Source: Halarcobacter sp. (lineage in GTDB: Bacteria; Campylobacterota; Campylobacteria; Campylobacterales; Arcobacteraceae). Taken from it: DNA of 64,000 bases. The stretch spans positions 2,824,680 to 2,888,679 of the forward strand of contig NZ_OY781470.1 in the NCBI RefSeq assembly GCF_963676935.1. Reading direction: 5' to 3'. Position 1 is the stretch's first letter, and the number at the start of each line of letters is the position of its first letter. Made by a program: the position numbers and the translations under genes. The notes beneath the pieces are model-generated. The model was not told the origin of the DNA. It ran no database searches and saw only the letters and a list, made by a program, of their open reading frames with translations. Of the stretch, positions 11,031 through 20,609 are shown piece by piece.

Positions 11031-11363
11031 CTACTCTTCATCGTCATCATCATTTTCAACTTGTTCAGCTTTTTTTGCTTCAAGAGCTGCTTTTTCTTCT
11101 GCCTCTTTTCTCTTTTTTTCAATAAGCTCTACATCTTTTTCTTTTTTTACAACTATAGTCCAATCAACCTCATTGAACTTAAGAGAATTCATAAGTGTAT
11201 AGCCAGCTTCAAGAACTACATCTGCACTTTTTTGAACACCACTAAAATCTCCTATCTCAAAAAGAAAAATTGCATTTTCACCAGAACTAACCTCTTTATC
11301 CATAAGTTCTAACATTCTGTCATAGAAGTTATCTTTTAAAGGTCTTAAATCAAATCTTTTCAT
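11031..11363 (-). CDS. Complex I protein in the NuoE position (Campylobacterota-specific)
   Basis: A 110-residue protein in the nuoE slot, of the Cj1575/HP1264 type. It lacks the four cysteines that bind the 2Fe-2S cluster in true NuoE. The first 75 residues form a compact domain (FDLRPLKDNFYDRMLELM, then FLFEIGDFSGVQKSADVVL). The rest is a charged coiled-coil-like tail (EKKRKEAEEKAALEAKKAEQ) ending in an acidic run of D and E. It presumably serves complex I assembly or donor binding in place of the NADH module. Confidence 0.85.
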   Translation of the reverse strand: MKRFDLRPLKDNFYDRMLELMDKEVSSGENAIFLFEIGDFSGVQKSADVVLEAGYTLMNSLKFNEVDWTIVVKKEKDVELIEKKRKEAEEKAALEAKKAEQVENDDDDEE

Positions 11364-11372
11364 AACTTCTCC

Positions 11373-12602
11373 TTATCTATCAATTTCACCAAATACTACA
11401 TTTAAACTACCAATCATAGTTACAACGTCAGCTAACTGATGACCTGGCATTAAATCTTCAAATATACCTGTATGCCAAAATGATGGTGCTCTTAGTTTCA
11501 TTTTATAAGCATATGGAGTTCCGTCACTTACTATCATATATCCTAATTCACCTTTTGGTGATTCAGTTGCTACATATACTTCACCTTTTGGTGGTCTCAT
11601 CCCTTGTGTTACAAGAACAAAATGTTGCATTAAAGAGTAGTTTTGAGTCATAATATCCTCTTTAGGAGCAGAGATATATTCAGGAGCATGTGCCATTAGT
11701 TGACATTCACTCTCTTTATACATAGGTATAAGTTGTCTTAAAATTTTTGCAGATTCTCTCATCTCTTGCATATAACAAAGATATCTTCCATAACTATCAC
11801 ATTTATCTGAAATAGGAACATCAAACTCCAATTCTGGATATAATCCATAAGGCATCTCACGTCTCAAATCCCATTTAATACCTGAACCTCTAAGAGCAAT
11901 CCCCGAACAAGCCCAAGATTTTGCAAGTTCTGGAGAGATAACACCCACATTTTCAAGTCTCATTTTCCAGATTCTATTTTCTGTTAAAAGCCCTTCATAT
12001 TTATCAACTTCTACATCTAAAATCTTTAAGAATTTTTCTAAATTATCACACCAATCTTCTGGTAAATCTAAAGGAACTCCACCAATTCTAACTGCACTAT
12101 GAGTAAGTCTTGCTCCACAATAATCCTCTATAAGGTCCATTGCAAATTCTCTTTCTCTAAAGGTATAAAGGAAAACTGACATTGCCCCAACATCTAAAGC
12201 GTGTGTTGCAAGCCAAAAAAGGTGAGAGGTGATTCTATTTAATTCTAAAAGCATAGTTCTAATAACTTCTGCACGTCTTGGTACTTCTATTCCTAAAAGT
12301 TTTTCTACAGCTAAAGCATAACCATAATTATTTGAAGTTGATGCTATATAATCCATTCTATCTGTTGTTGGTAAGAATTCATTATAAATCATATTCTCAC
12401 CCATTTTCTCCATACCTCTATGAAGATAACCAACACCTGGTCTAGCTTTTACTATCTCTTCCCCTTGAAGTTCTAGCATAAGTCTCATTTGTCCGTGAGA
12501 AGATGGATGCTGAGGACCAAAGTTGATCATCATCGTATTATCTTCTCTCTCAAAATTTATATTTTCAAAGAAAGGTTTTAATCTATTTGGTGTTTGTTTC
12601 AT
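11373..12602 (-). CDS. nuoD: NADH-quinone oxidoreductase (complex I) subunit D
   Basis: A 409-residue 49-kDa-type subunit that forms the quinone-reduction site with NuoB. Conserved segments include [17 protein letters not shown] near residue 27 (the His lies at the quinone headgroup), [16 protein letters not shown] near residue 54, and the C-terminal [12 protein letters not shown]. It is related to the large subunit of NiFe hydrogenases but lacks the metal ligands. It is separate from nuoC, unlike the fused nuoCD of enterobacteria. It starts 3 nt after nuoC. Confidence 0.97.
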   Translation of the reverse strand: MKQTPNRLKPFFENINFEREDNTMMINFGPQHPSSHGQMRLMLELQGEEIVKARPGVGYLHRGMEKMGENMIYNEFLPTTDRMDYIASTSNNYGYALAVEKLLGIEVPRRAEVIRTMLLELNRITSHLFWLATHALDVGAMSVFLYTFREREFAMDLIEDYCGARLTHSAVRIGGVPLDLPEDWCDNLEKFLKILDVEVDKYEGLLTENRIWKMRLENVGVISPELAKSWACSGIALRGSGIKWDLRREMPYGLYPELEFDVPISDKCDSYGRYLCYMQEMRESAKILRQLIPMYKESECQLMAHAPEYISAPKEDIMTQNYSLMQHFVLVTQGMRPPKGEVYVATESPKGELGYMIVSDGTPYAYKMKLRAPSFWHTGIFEDLMPGHQLADVVTMIGSLNVVFGEIDR

Positions 12603-12605
12603 AAT

Positions 12606-13415
12606 CTATCTTCTCTCTTCTAATGTAACGCTATCATCTTCATGAAGTTTTTTAATAATTCTAACTCCACCTTCTTCTTGGTAACCAAGTGGTGTGTGTT
12701 CTGGTTCTTTCCCATCTGTAATATCAGTACCATATGGAACTTCATGACCTAATCTTGAGAATCTCTCAGTATCATATCTATCTACATTTGCTCCATCTCT
12801 TATTTCAGGACCAATCTCTTCTCTAGCTTCTTTTCCAAAGATTTTATCAACTTCATACCACTGCGCAGTTTCATCACCATGTAATGGATAAGTTTTTCTT
12901 AGTGGATAATCATACCAATCATCAGGCATAAGGATTCTTTTCATGTTTGGATGATTTACAACTTTTACACCATACATGTCATACATCTCTCTTTCTGCCC
13001 AGTTTGCCATTTTAAATACAGAATATACAGATTCAATAGGTTGTTTTTGTCTAATGAAAGTTTTAACTCTCATTCTTTTTCTTTTTGTTAAAGAAAGCAT
13101 CTCATAAAAAATCTCAAAACCACCTCTTTGGGCAATATAATCAATAGCTGACATCTCCATTAACATCTCATATTCAAGCTCTTCTTTCAAAAATGTCAAG
13201 ACATCTACATTGTCTTCATTTTTGATATATATAACCAATTCATCAATCTCAATATATGACTCTGATATTTCAAACTTATTAGTTAAAGCCTCTATATCTT
13301 TAGAATATATTTCATCTTCACTAGCTTCTTTTTTTGGAGTTTGAGGAGCTACATAAAATCTGTCACTAAAATATGATTTGTTTTGGACATCATTTTTAGG
13401 TGTATATTTTCTCAT
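12606..13415 (-). CDS. nuoC: NADH-quinone oxidoreductase (complex I) subunit C
   Basis: A 269-residue 30-kDa-type subunit of the peripheral arm. The family core spans roughly residues 60-215, with WAEREMYDMYGVKVVNHPNMKRIL near residue 138 followed by DDWYDYPLRKTYPL. The N-terminal ~50 residues and the tail beyond residue 215 are longer than in the minimal protein. Its start overlaps the stop of nuoB by one base. Confidence 0.96.
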   Translation of the reverse strand: MRKYTPKNDVQNKSYFSDRFYVAPQTPKKEASEDEIYSKDIEALTNKFEISESYIEIDELVIYIKNEDNVDVLTFLKEELEYEMLMEMSAIDYIAQRGGFEIFYEMLSLTKRKRMRVKTFIRQKQPIESVYSVFKMANWAEREMYDMYGVKVVNHPNMKRILMPDDWYDYPLRKTYPLHGDETAQWYEVDKIFGKEAREEIGPEIRDGANVDRYDTERFSRLGHEVPYGTDITDGKEPEHTPLGYQEEGGVRIIKKLHEDDSVTLEERR

Positions 13416-13924
13416 TACACTAACCTCTTTTTCTTTATACTTCTAAAAATTGTTTCTCTTCTTATTTTCTTTTGTAGCATCATAAGAGCATATTGTAGAG
13501 TTTCAGGTCTTGGTGCACACCCTGGAAGATAAATATCTACAGGGATAACTCTATCAACACCTTGTACTGTTGCGTAAGTATTAAACATCCCACCAGTATT
13601 TGCACAAGACCCCATAGAAATAACCCATTTAGGATCTGGCATTTGATCATATAATCTTCTCATAAACTCTGCATGTTTTTTTGTAAGTGTTCCTGCAACG
13701 ATAATACAATCTGATTGTCTAGGGCTGGCTCTAAAAATAGTACCAAATCTATCAAAATCATATCTTGATGCCCCTGTTGCCATCATCTCAATAGCACAAC
13801 AGGCTAATCCATATGTCATAGGCCATACAGAATTTGACCTACCCCAGTTTACAAGTTTGTCAACTGTAGTAAGAGCAATTGGTGCTCCACCATCTTGTAA
13901 ATAATTTACTTTATGCTGTGCCAT
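13415..13924 (-). CDS. nuoB: NADH-quinone oxidoreductase (complex I) subunit B
   Basis: A 169-residue subunit that carries cluster N2, the last cluster before quinone. The tandem Cys42-Cys43 is in [12 protein letters not shown]; the other two ligands are in [11 protein letters not shown] and [10 protein letters not shown]. The basic C-terminus ends [16 protein letters not shown]. It overlaps nuoA by 19 nt, the longest overlap in this operon. Confidence 0.97.
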   Translation of the reverse strand: MAQHKVNYLQDGGAPIALTTVDKLVNWGRSNSVWPMTYGLACCAIEMMATGASRYDFDRFGTIFRASPRQSDCIIVAGTLTKKHAEFMRRLYDQMPDPKWVISMGSCANTGGMFNTYATVQGVDRVIPVDIYLPGCAPRPETLQYALMMLQKKIRRETIFRSIKKKRLV

Positions 13925-14295
13925 TCAAGTGCTCCTTTTTTCCAAGCATAGATAAATCCAATAGTAAGTAATAGAATGAAAAGTATCATTTCAACAAATC
14001 CAAACCATCCTAAAACTTTAAAATCAATCGCCCATGGAAACATAAATATAATCTCAATATCAAAAAGAATAAACAAAAGAGCCATTAAATAAAATTGTAC
14101 AGAGATACTACTTGGCTGTTTTGTAACTTCTGGTCCACATTCATAAAGTGTAGACTTTAATTTTTCTGTATCAAGTCTAGCTAATTTTCGGCTTACAAAT
14201 CTAGCTAAAAAAACCGTTGCTATAAAGGCACCGAATGTTAATAAAAACATGAAAAATGCACCAAAATACGGATGTGTAAACTCCATATGTGTCAT
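13906..14295 (-). CDS. nuoA: NADH-quinone oxidoreductase (complex I) subunit A
   Basis: A 129-residue, three-helix membrane subunit at the joint of the two arms of complex I. The conserved loop [19 protein letters not shown] follows helix 1, and [15 protein letters not shown] starts helix 2 with its conserved acidic residues. It is the first gene of the 13-gene operon. The ATG is preceded by AAGGA with 7 nt spacing. Upstream lies an unusual inverted repeat at 14331-14378. Confidence 0.96.
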   Translation of the reverse strand: MTHMEFTHPYFGAFFMFLLTFGAFIATVFLARFVSRKLARLDTEKLKSTLYECGPEVTKQPSSISVQFYLMALLFILFDIEIIFMFPWAIDFKVLGWFGFVEMILFILLLTIGFIYAWKKGALEWHSIK

Positions 14296-14330
14296 CTTTA
14301 ATCCTTCTTAAATTTTCTCATTAATGTTAG

Positions 14331-14378
14331 ATAATATCCAATCTCTTATAAAGCTCATCTTATAAGAGTAGGTTATCT
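14331..14378 (-). promoter_or_regulatory. Inverted repeat upstream of the nuo operon
   Basis: Perfect 9-bp arms CTCTTATAA (14343-14351) and TTATAAGAG (14360-14368) flank an 8-nt loop. An outer pair, AGATAA and TTATCT, extends the dyad to about 14331-14378. The element sits about 50-80 nt upstream of nuoA in the 162-nt gap below the AAA ATPase gene. It could be an operator or an RNA hairpin that terminates read-through. No U-tract follows it on the minus strand, so a regulatory site is at least as likely. Confidence 0.5.
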
Positions 14379-14457
14379 ACTTACTATTTTTTTTATTTAT
14401 AACTAAAAGTATCAAATAAAAAAAATTATTAAGTAAATATTAACTTTTCTAATATAT

Positions 14458-16194
14458 TTAACTAAAGAACCCAACTTTAGCCTCAGAATCAAAATTACCT
14501 TTTTTCTCTTTATCAATTTGTTCTTCAAAAGATTTAACGGTAAAAAGAGGTTCCTCTTCAACTGCAATTTTAAATGCAGTATTTTTAATAACCATCTCTA
14601 TTTGACCACCAGTCAACTCATGCTTAGCAAGTTTTTGAATATCAAACCCCTCTTCCAATGGAAGATTTTCAGGTAGTAACTTTTCCCATAATTGAACTCT
14701 TTGTTGCAAATTTGGTTTTTTAAATTCAATTTTGTAATTGAACCTTCTAGAAAAGGCTTTGTCAAGTGATTCTAAAAGGTTTGTCGTTGCAATAAGTATT
14801 CCGTCAAATCTTTCAATTTGCTCTAAAAATATATTTTGCATCTGATTATGCATCTTTTCACTACCACTTGCACTTGTAGTTGTTCTTGCACTTAAAAACT
14901 GATCTGCTTCATTTAAAAGTAAAATTGGTTCTGATTTACTTTTATCTCTCAAATCATAATATTTATCAAAAATTGCTCTAACATTTTTTTCACTTTCACC
15001 AACATACATTGATAAGATCTTTGAACAATCAAAACTCAATATTTGCTTTTTTAAAGACTTTGCAAAAGCTAAAGCAGTTAAGGTTTTACCTGTTCCTGCA
15101 AATCCATAAAAGATAATTCTAGCTTCAATTCCTCTTTTTCTATCTTTTAGTCCCCACTCTTTTAATCTATTAAATACATCTTTATCCATTTGTTTTAATA
15201 AAGAGTTCAAAATCTCTCTTGTTTTATCATTTAGGACAACATCATCTAAAGACTTACTTGTTGTAACCAACTCAAACATATCTTGGTCTTTTATCAAACT
15301 ATCTAATTTTACTTTTCTGTTTGATGTTTTCTTTTTTGTAGGGTGTGATATTTTATAAAGAACATCATCTGGAATATAAAAATTTCTGTTTATTCCCCCA
15401 AAAGGAGTTAAAACCTCATCATAATCAACTAAACCATTTGAAACTAATGTTGAGCCCTCTTCTAGTAAACTTCTAAATTTGATTTTTTCATAATCATCAC
15501 TTGAGATTAATTCAATCAAAGAGTTCATATCTCTAATTGTTCCATCTCCCCCAGAATACTCCTCTTTTAAAAGAGCTAAGAACAACATCTGTTCTTGTTC
15601 ATTTAAACTGTTTGATTTAAAAAAATCTTCAAGTAAAATTTCACTATTTGTCTCTTTTACTCTGTCTTTTATTCTATTTTCTAAAAGTGTTAATTTTGTT
15701 CTTAATCTATTTATATTTGGTGAATTTTCATCAAAGTTTCTTTTTACTAAATTTAACTGTTGTGCTAAATCTATTTTAAAAAACTGATCTTGTAAATACT
15801 CCAAATGGTCAGCATAACTTTTTATTTCAGGAAGAACAAACTCCAAAGAACCTTTTTCCAAAAACTTTAAATATGCAGGAGATAAAGTAACTGCTGAGTT
15901 TAAAAGCTCTAGTTGAGACATATCACTTAATTTTAGATGTTCAAAACTATTTTGTACTAGCCATCCTAAGCCTAATAATGATTTTATCTCATGGATATGA
16001 TTTAAGTGTTCATAGCTTTTCACATCATAAAACTCTGCTAATATATCAATCACAATAAGAGTATCTCTACCTGTAATATACTCTTTTGTGATATATTGTA
16101 AAATTTTTGCTTCCTCTTTTGAACACTTTAGATGTTTGAAAAAGTTTGTTTTTTCAACATTATGGGCTTTTATGTAATCTATAATCTCATTCAT
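14458..16194 (-). CDS. AAA-family ATPase of unknown substrate
   Basis: A 578-residue protein with one AAA module in its second half. Walker A is GFAGTGKT (364-371), Walker B is ILLLNEAD (about 424-431), a sensor segment reads ILIATTN near residue 468, and arginine-finger-like residues are in FSRRF near residue 482. The first ~300 residues are helical and charged, unlike FtsH or ClpX. In Walker B the usual Asp is Asn (N428) while the catalytic Glu429 is kept. Its start overlaps the small membrane protein gene upstream by 4 nt, so the two probably work together. The nearest group is SpoVK-like AAA proteins; the substrate is unknown. Confidence 0.8.
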   Translation of the reverse strand: MNEIIDYIKAHNVEKTNFFKHLKCSKEEAKILQYITKEYITGRDTLIVIDILAEFYDVKSYEHLNHIHEIKSLLGLGWLVQNSFEHLKLSDMSQLELLNSAVTLSPAYLKFLEKGSLEFVLPEIKSYADHLEYLQDQFFKIDLAQQLNLVKRNFDENSPNINRLRTKLTLLENRIKDRVKETNSEILLEDFFKSNSLNEQEQMLFLALLKEEYSGGDGTIRDMNSLIELISSDDYEKIKFRSLLEEGSTLVSNGLVDYDEVLTPFGGINRNFYIPDDVLYKISHPTKKKTSNRKVKLDSLIKDQDMFELVTTSKSLDDVVLNDKTREILNSLLKQMDKDVFNRLKEWGLKDRKRGIEARIIFYGFAGTGKTLTALAFAKSLKKQILSFDCSKILSMYVGESEKNVRAIFDKYYDLRDKSKSEPILLLNEADQFLSARTTTSASGSEKMHNQMQNIFLEQIERFDGILIATTNLLESLDKAFSRRFNYKIEFKKPNLQQRVQLWEKLLPENLPLEEGFDIQKLAKHELTGGQIEMVIKNTAFKIAVEEEPLFTVKSFEEQIDKEKKGNFDSEAKVGFFS

Positions 16195-16544
16195 TTATCT
16201 AACTGATCCTTTAAATTTTTATAAAAATTTTCTTTATTTTGTTTGTCTTTAAATTCAATCTCATAATCATCATTTATAATAATTGTTAGAGTTTTATCAT
16301 CCAACTTTTTTATATTTTTTAGTTTTATTCTTTTCTTATCTTCTTTAATATCTACCTCAAAACTATTAGGTATTTCAACTAATTCATCACCACAAATAGC
16401 TTTGTAAGTACCTTTTGAATAGGTTATATTTTTACAATTTTTATCTTTAAAATACTTTTCTATTTTTTCTAAATTAGAATTATCCATCATATTTAAAACA
16501 ATAACTATTGTAGCCACAATTCCTACTAAAACTAAAAAAATCAT
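16191..16544 (-). CDS. Small membrane-anchored protein paired with the AAA ATPase
   Basis: A 117-residue protein with an N-terminal membrane helix (about residues 2-17, IFLVLVGIVATIVIVL) and a lysine- and aspartate-rich soluble domain with two cysteines (NCKNI and AICGDE). The anchor lacks a lipobox. I do not recognise the family. The 4-nt ATGA overlap with the downstream ATPase gene suggests that it anchors or regulates that ATPase. Confidence 0.6.
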   Translation of the reverse strand: MIFLVLVGIVATIVIVLNMMDNSNLEKIEKYFKDKNCKNITYSKGTYKAICGDELVEIPNSFEVDIKEDKKRIKLKNIKKLDDKTLTIIINDDYEIEFKDKQNKENFYKNLKDQLDK

Positions 16545-16562
16545 TTAATACTCCCAATATAA

Positions 16563-16612
16563 CTATTAATATCTTACTACAATTATGTTAAAGGTAATCT
16601 ATTAATATCTTA
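16563..16612. repeat. 14-bp direct repeat in the gap between two minus-strand genes
   Basis: CTATTAATATCTTA occurs at 16563-16576 and again at 16599-16612, a start-to-start distance of 36 bp. The pair lies in the 65-nt gap upstream of the small membrane protein gene and just runs into the last codons of the AEC transporter gene. It could be a paired binding site; the AT-rich composition makes chance possible. Confidence 0.35.
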
Positions 16613-17533
16613 ATTTATATATTGTAGAAAACCTAAAATAAAAGAGACCGTGAATAAAGAAAATAGGGTTTCAAAAGTTATGATTGATGCCATTAATTTA
16701 GTATCTCCACCTAACTGTCTTGCTAAAATAAATGAAGAAGAGGCGGTTGGCATTGCAGCAAATATTATCAATATAGTTAATAAAAATGAATCTAGTGCAA
16801 AAAAACTCCCTATAAAAAACATAGCAACAGGCATTACAACTAGTTTTAAAACAGATGAAACAACTAATTCAAGCTTTGCTTCTTTTATAGAACTTAAATC
16901 CAATGCAAACCCTATAGATAAAAGACCTAAAGGAAGAGCAGAGGCACTTAGAATTTCTAAAAATTTTACTGCAATAATTGGCATATAAAAGTCAAAATAA
17001 TTTATACTCCCACCAATAAGACAAGCAACAATTAAAGGGTTTTTTACAATTGATTTAATCATTCCTATAAATGTAGCTTTAGTATCATTTACATATATTG
17101 CAAAAACAGTGATACAAATAACATTTATAATTGGAATTGCAAAAGTTATTAATAAGGCTGAAAGGGCTATCCCCTCATCTCCTAAAATAGCAGCTATAAG
17201 TCCTAAGAAAACATAAGTGTTAAATCGTATTGCACCTTGAACTACAGAGGTAAATGAAGCTCCAGAAGTATCCATTTTAAATTTAATGATTATACTTATA
17301 ATAAGAATAAATACTATTCCTAATATACCAGTTATTACAAAATCAATAGCATTTAGATTATCTAAATTTGCCGTTGATAATTTAAAAATCAATAATGCTG
17401 GCATAAGTATAAAGTATGTTAATTTATCTGCATTTTTCCAAAATTCTGCTGATGGAAAATTGATTTTCTTAAATGAAAATCCAGTTAAAATCAATAAAAA
17501 TATAGGGATTAGTGCTGTAAGTATATGTTCCAT
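16610..17533 (-). CDS. AEC-family (auxin efflux carrier-type) transporter
   Basis: A 307-residue inner-membrane protein with about ten predicted helices and the two-half AEC architecture. It starts MEHILTALIPIFLLILTGF, and a charged central loop separates helices 5 and 6. FAMPTASSSFILARQLGGD near residue 260 matches the conserved Pro- and Gly-containing motif of the second half. Bacterial members move organic acids such as malate or malonate; the substrate here cannot be told. It stands alone, with no enzyme partner next to it. Confidence 0.85.
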   Translation of the reverse strand: MEHILTALIPIFLLILTGFSFKKINFPSAEFWKNADKLTYFILMPALLIFKLSTANLDNLNAIDFVITGILGIVFILIISIIIKFKMDTSGASFTSVVQGAIRFNTYVFLGLIAAILGDEGIALSALLITFAIPIINVICITVFAIYVNDTKATFIGMIKSIVKNPLIVACLIGGSINYFDFYMPIIAVKFLEILSASALPLGLLSIGFALDLSSIKEAKLELVVSSVLKLVVMPVAMFFIGSFFALDSFLLTILIIFAAMPTASSSFILARQLGGDTKLMASIITFETLFSLFTVSFILGFLQYIN

Positions 17534-17627
17534 AGAACCTTCTGTTTATAAATTATTAATGATATTATATCTCATTTTTTTTGAAAGTAAAAATCTTCTT
17601 TAAATACTTAATAAACTTCCAAAGGTT

Positions 17628-18137
17628 TTAAACCTCTGAAAGCTTGTTAAGTTGAGAAATCATATTTATCGCGCTCTCTTCATTTAATGGTTTATCATAA
17701 CTTGTTAAAATCTCTCTTGACAAAATATTAGCACCTAAATGTTGAAATTGGATTCTCATAGCTTGAAGAACTTTTGTTCCTCCCCCACCACTGTGAGTTG
17801 CTAATCCAACAACCTTTTCATTGAATGCATCTCTCCAATCTTTTGTAGCTCTTGAAGTCCATGACATAGCATTGTTTAGAACAGCTGGCATAACTCCATT
17901 ATATTCAGGAGCTACTACAATAAAAGCTTTTAGTGATAATATTTTTGAAGCTAACTCTTGAGCCTCTTTTGGAATACCATTTTTTTCCTCTTCAATTGTA
18001 TTATAAAGTGGCAAATTAAGACTTACTAAATCTATAAGTTCAGTCTCGACACCTTGCTCTTTTGCAAGTAATGCTAACTTTTGTCCAAGTTTTAAATTAT
18101 TGTTTGAACTTGCAACTAAAATTCCTATTTTTGACAT
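17628..18137 (-). CDS. NADPH-dependent FMN reductase family protein
   Basis: A 169-residue flavodoxin-fold protein. The N-terminal phosphate-binding loop is SSNNNLKLGQKLA (about residues 10-22), and the flavin-binding signature PEYNGVMPAVLNNAMSW lies near residue 78, with SGGGGTKVLQAMR near residue 116. Such enzymes reduce FMN or quinones with NAD(P)H. It is divergent from the small orphan gene at 18268. A promoter with TATAAAATGCGAA reading on the minus strand is visible at 18178-18166. Confidence 0.85.
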   Translation of the reverse strand: MSKIGILVASSNNNLKLGQKLALLAKEQGVETELIDLVSLNLPLYNTIEEEKNGIPKEAQELASKILSLKAFIVVAPEYNGVMPAVLNNAMSWTSRATKDWRDAFNEKVVGLATHSGGGGTKVLQAMRIQFQHLGANILSREILTSYDKPLNEESAINMISQLNKLSEV

Positions 18138-18223
18138 AACAATCCTTCATATTTATTCATTAAAATTCGCATTTTATAACTTTTAGTTTATGTAAATATT
18201 AAATTTATTCCATAACTACTAAT

Positions 18224-18243
18224 TACAAGGAATAATTCTTGTA
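18224..18243. promoter_or_regulatory. 20-bp imperfect palindrome in a divergent promoter region
   Basis: TACAAG (18224-18229) and CTTGTA (18238-18243) form the ends of a nearly symmetrical 20-bp element located 24 nt before the orphan gene's ATG and about 90 nt before the FMN reductase. Its placement suits an operator for one or both genes. Confidence 0.35.
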
Positions 18244-18267
18244 TATATTTTTTTAAAAGGCTATTAA

Positions 18268-18495
18268 ATGAAAAAAGGCACTAAACCTTTCAATCCTAAC
18301 GATTTTTTTACTACACAAACAGTAAAAGATATAGTACCAAAATTTGAAGAGCTTTATACCTTAAATTTTAAAGAGATAAGTTTAAATGAAGAACTTACAA
18401 AAAGAAATTATGAAATCATCTCAAAAGAGTATAAAGATTTTATGTTTGCATCCTTAGCAGACTATTATGAGTTTGAGGTTGACGAGATAGTTTAA
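18268..18495 (+). CDS. Small orphan protein, 75 residues
   Basis: ATG preceded by AAAAGG at suitable spacing. The product is charged and soluble, with no signal peptide or membrane helix. It begins MKKGTKPFNPNDFFTTQTVK and ends in an acidic stretch, YYEFEVDEIV. I do not recognise it. It stops one base short of the end of the convergent HNH-type gene. Codon use matches the neighbours, so it is probably real. Confidence 0.55.
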   Translation: MKKGTKPFNPNDFFTTQTVKDIVPKFEELYTLNFKEISLNEELTKRNYEIISKEYKDFMFASLADYYEFEVDEIV

Positions 18496-18496
18496 A

Positions 18497-19186
18497 TTAA
18501 TAAACCTCTTTCAACCTTTCCATTAAAGAATTTAAGATATTTTCATCAATAGAAACTCCAAATCTATTTGCAACTAAAGTATGAAGTTCAAAACACTTTC
18601 TTATATAATTTAGTTGCTCATCAAGAGTAAATCTTTCCCAGTTTTTATTTACTTTCTTTCCATTATGATATTTTAGTATTAATTGAAAGTTGTCTGGATG
18701 GTGTTCCCCTGCATCATCTTCATTTAATAAAGCCTTTGCATGGTCAAGTTCAAAATCTAGATTAAAAAATGTTTTAAAAGCTTTTTGGATATTTCTAAAC
18801 TCATCTAAACGATATAGCTCTTTTAATACCATTTTATCTTCAGCTTTTTTTTCTATCTCTTTTCTGTTTAAAGGTTCTAAATCCTCTTCAATCTCTTGGG
18901 TAGTATTTTCGTCTAATTCCTCTTTTGATATATATTTAACTCTTCTTGGTCTCTCCATATCATTGATTTTAATATACCCATCAAATCCACCAGTAGAAAC
19001 CCTAGAACCAATCCTTGCAGCAATCTCTCTTAAACCAGTAGTATCATTTTTTTGTTCATCTGCCTCTTTATTAGCTTTTTCTAAAAGACCAGGATATAAC
19101 AAAGCAACCTTTTCTGCCCATTCTGAAACAGTTACATAATCCTCAAAAGTTTTTAAAGCTTCTAAATATTTTTCATAGGTTTTCAT
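18497..19186 (-). CDS. HNH-type nuclease-like protein
   Basis: A 229-residue protein. Residues about 147-178 fit an HNH/ββα-metal pattern: LDHAKAL, then HHPDNFQLI, then KYHNGKK. That is DH, the central N, and the final H-N-x-x-K, followed by NWERFTLDEQ. The N-terminal ~140 residues are helical and charged, with an RIGSRVSTGGFDGYI segment. The gene lies directly beyond the trailer end of the CRISPR array and in the same orientation. It may be a stand-alone restriction or accessory nuclease; no methylase is adjacent. Confidence 0.65.
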   Translation of the reverse strand: MKTYEKYLEALKTFEDYVTVSEWAEKVALLYPGLLEKANKEADEQKNDTTGLREIAARIGSRVSTGGFDGYIKINDMERPRRVKYISKEELDENTTQEIEEDLEPLNRKEIEKKAEDKMVLKELYRLDEFRNIQKAFKTFFNLDFELDHAKALLNEDDAGEHHPDNFQLILKYHNGKKVNKNWERFTLDEQLNYIRKCFELHTLVANRFGVSIDENILNSLMERLKEVY

Positions 19187-19333
19187 TAATTAACTCCATA
19201 TATAAATATTATTATATATATTTTAATTAATATAATATCTTATATAAATTAATGTTTTCTTTATTAGTTGACTTGAAAATAATTAACTTTTCTTTTTAGT
19301 CTTATTTTTCAGTCTTTATTAGTGTTATTTTTA
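19187..19333. other. AT-rich gap between the HNH gene and the CRISPR trailer
   Basis: This 147-nt spacer is very AT-rich. It holds the promoter region of the HNH-type gene and the trailer flank of the array. No hairpin with a U-tract or conserved RNA was seen. Confidence 0.4.
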
Positions 19334-20609
19334 ATTTCAATACATCATATGTCTTGGTTCAAGTAGTGCTTCAAATAGTTATTCTGTTATTCTTCAAAAA
19401 TTTCAATACATCATATGTTTTGGTTCAAGATCATCAAAATCTTTACTACCCCAAATTGCATTAACATTTCAATACATCATATGTTTTGGTTCAAGTCTTT
19501 GTGTAGGTACTTTTTCTGTTAAGTGTAAAGGATTTCAATACATCATATGTTTTGGTTCAAGCATTTGGGTTTTCTAAAAGAATCTCACGAGCTCTATTTC
19601 AATACATCATATGTTTTGGTTCAAGCTACAGAGTGGATTGAAATAGGTGAAACACAAGGATTTCAATACATCATATGTTTTGGTTCAAGCATCTTCACTT
19701 AGTGGTTTTACATCTTCGGTTCTTATTTCAATACATCATATGTTTTGGTTCAAGCAATGCAAATAAAAGGATAGACTAATGAGTTTTTAATTTCAATACA
19801 TCATATGTTTTGGTTCAAGAAATTCAAATAATTTTAAAAAATTGTATAGATAATATTTCAATACATCATATGTTTTGGTTCAAGATCAAGACTAAATACA
19901 CCAAATACAACATACTATATTTCAATACATCATATGTTTTGGTTCAAGTTGATCCATACTAGAACCAGATATATTCTCACCTACATTATTTCAATACATC
20001 ATATGTTTTGGTTCAAGATATTGATGGTGTTTCAAACCCTTTAGAGTTAAATAATTTCAATACATCATATGTTTTGGTTCAAGAAATACTAGCACATTGC
20101 GAAAAGATAGATAAAGAATTTCAATACATCATATGTTTTGGTTCAAGAACCATGCAAAACAATTTACCTGATTATAATAAATTATTTCAATACATCATAT
20201 GTTTTGGTTCAAGAAAAATGAGACTCTATAATCGAAATGGAATGCTCATTTCAATACATCATATGTTTTGGTTCAAGTTCCATCAAATCTTGCAATTGCA
20301 TTGTCTATTGATGACAAATTTCAATACATCATATGTTTTGGTTCAAGAAGAGCAAGGTGTAGATGCAGAACTTCCTATTTGATTTCAATACATCATATGT
20401 TTTGGTTCAAGTAAAACTGCACAAGCTAGTGATAGTTATTTATTAAAATTTCAATACATCATATGTTTTGGTTCAAGCCTCTATCAATAGAGTACATAGA
20501 AGAATAGATGCAAATTTCAATACATCATATGTTTTGGTTCAAGATTTAATTTATTTGGTGTTGCAGAGTGGATTCCTTTATTTCAATACATCATATGTTT
20601 TGGTTCAAG

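Noticed and set aside
10216..11363. Calling the two genes nuoE and nuoF
   Set aside because: Neither has the 2Fe-2S cysteines of NuoE or the FMN, NADH and 4Fe-4S motifs of NuoF; they share only the position.
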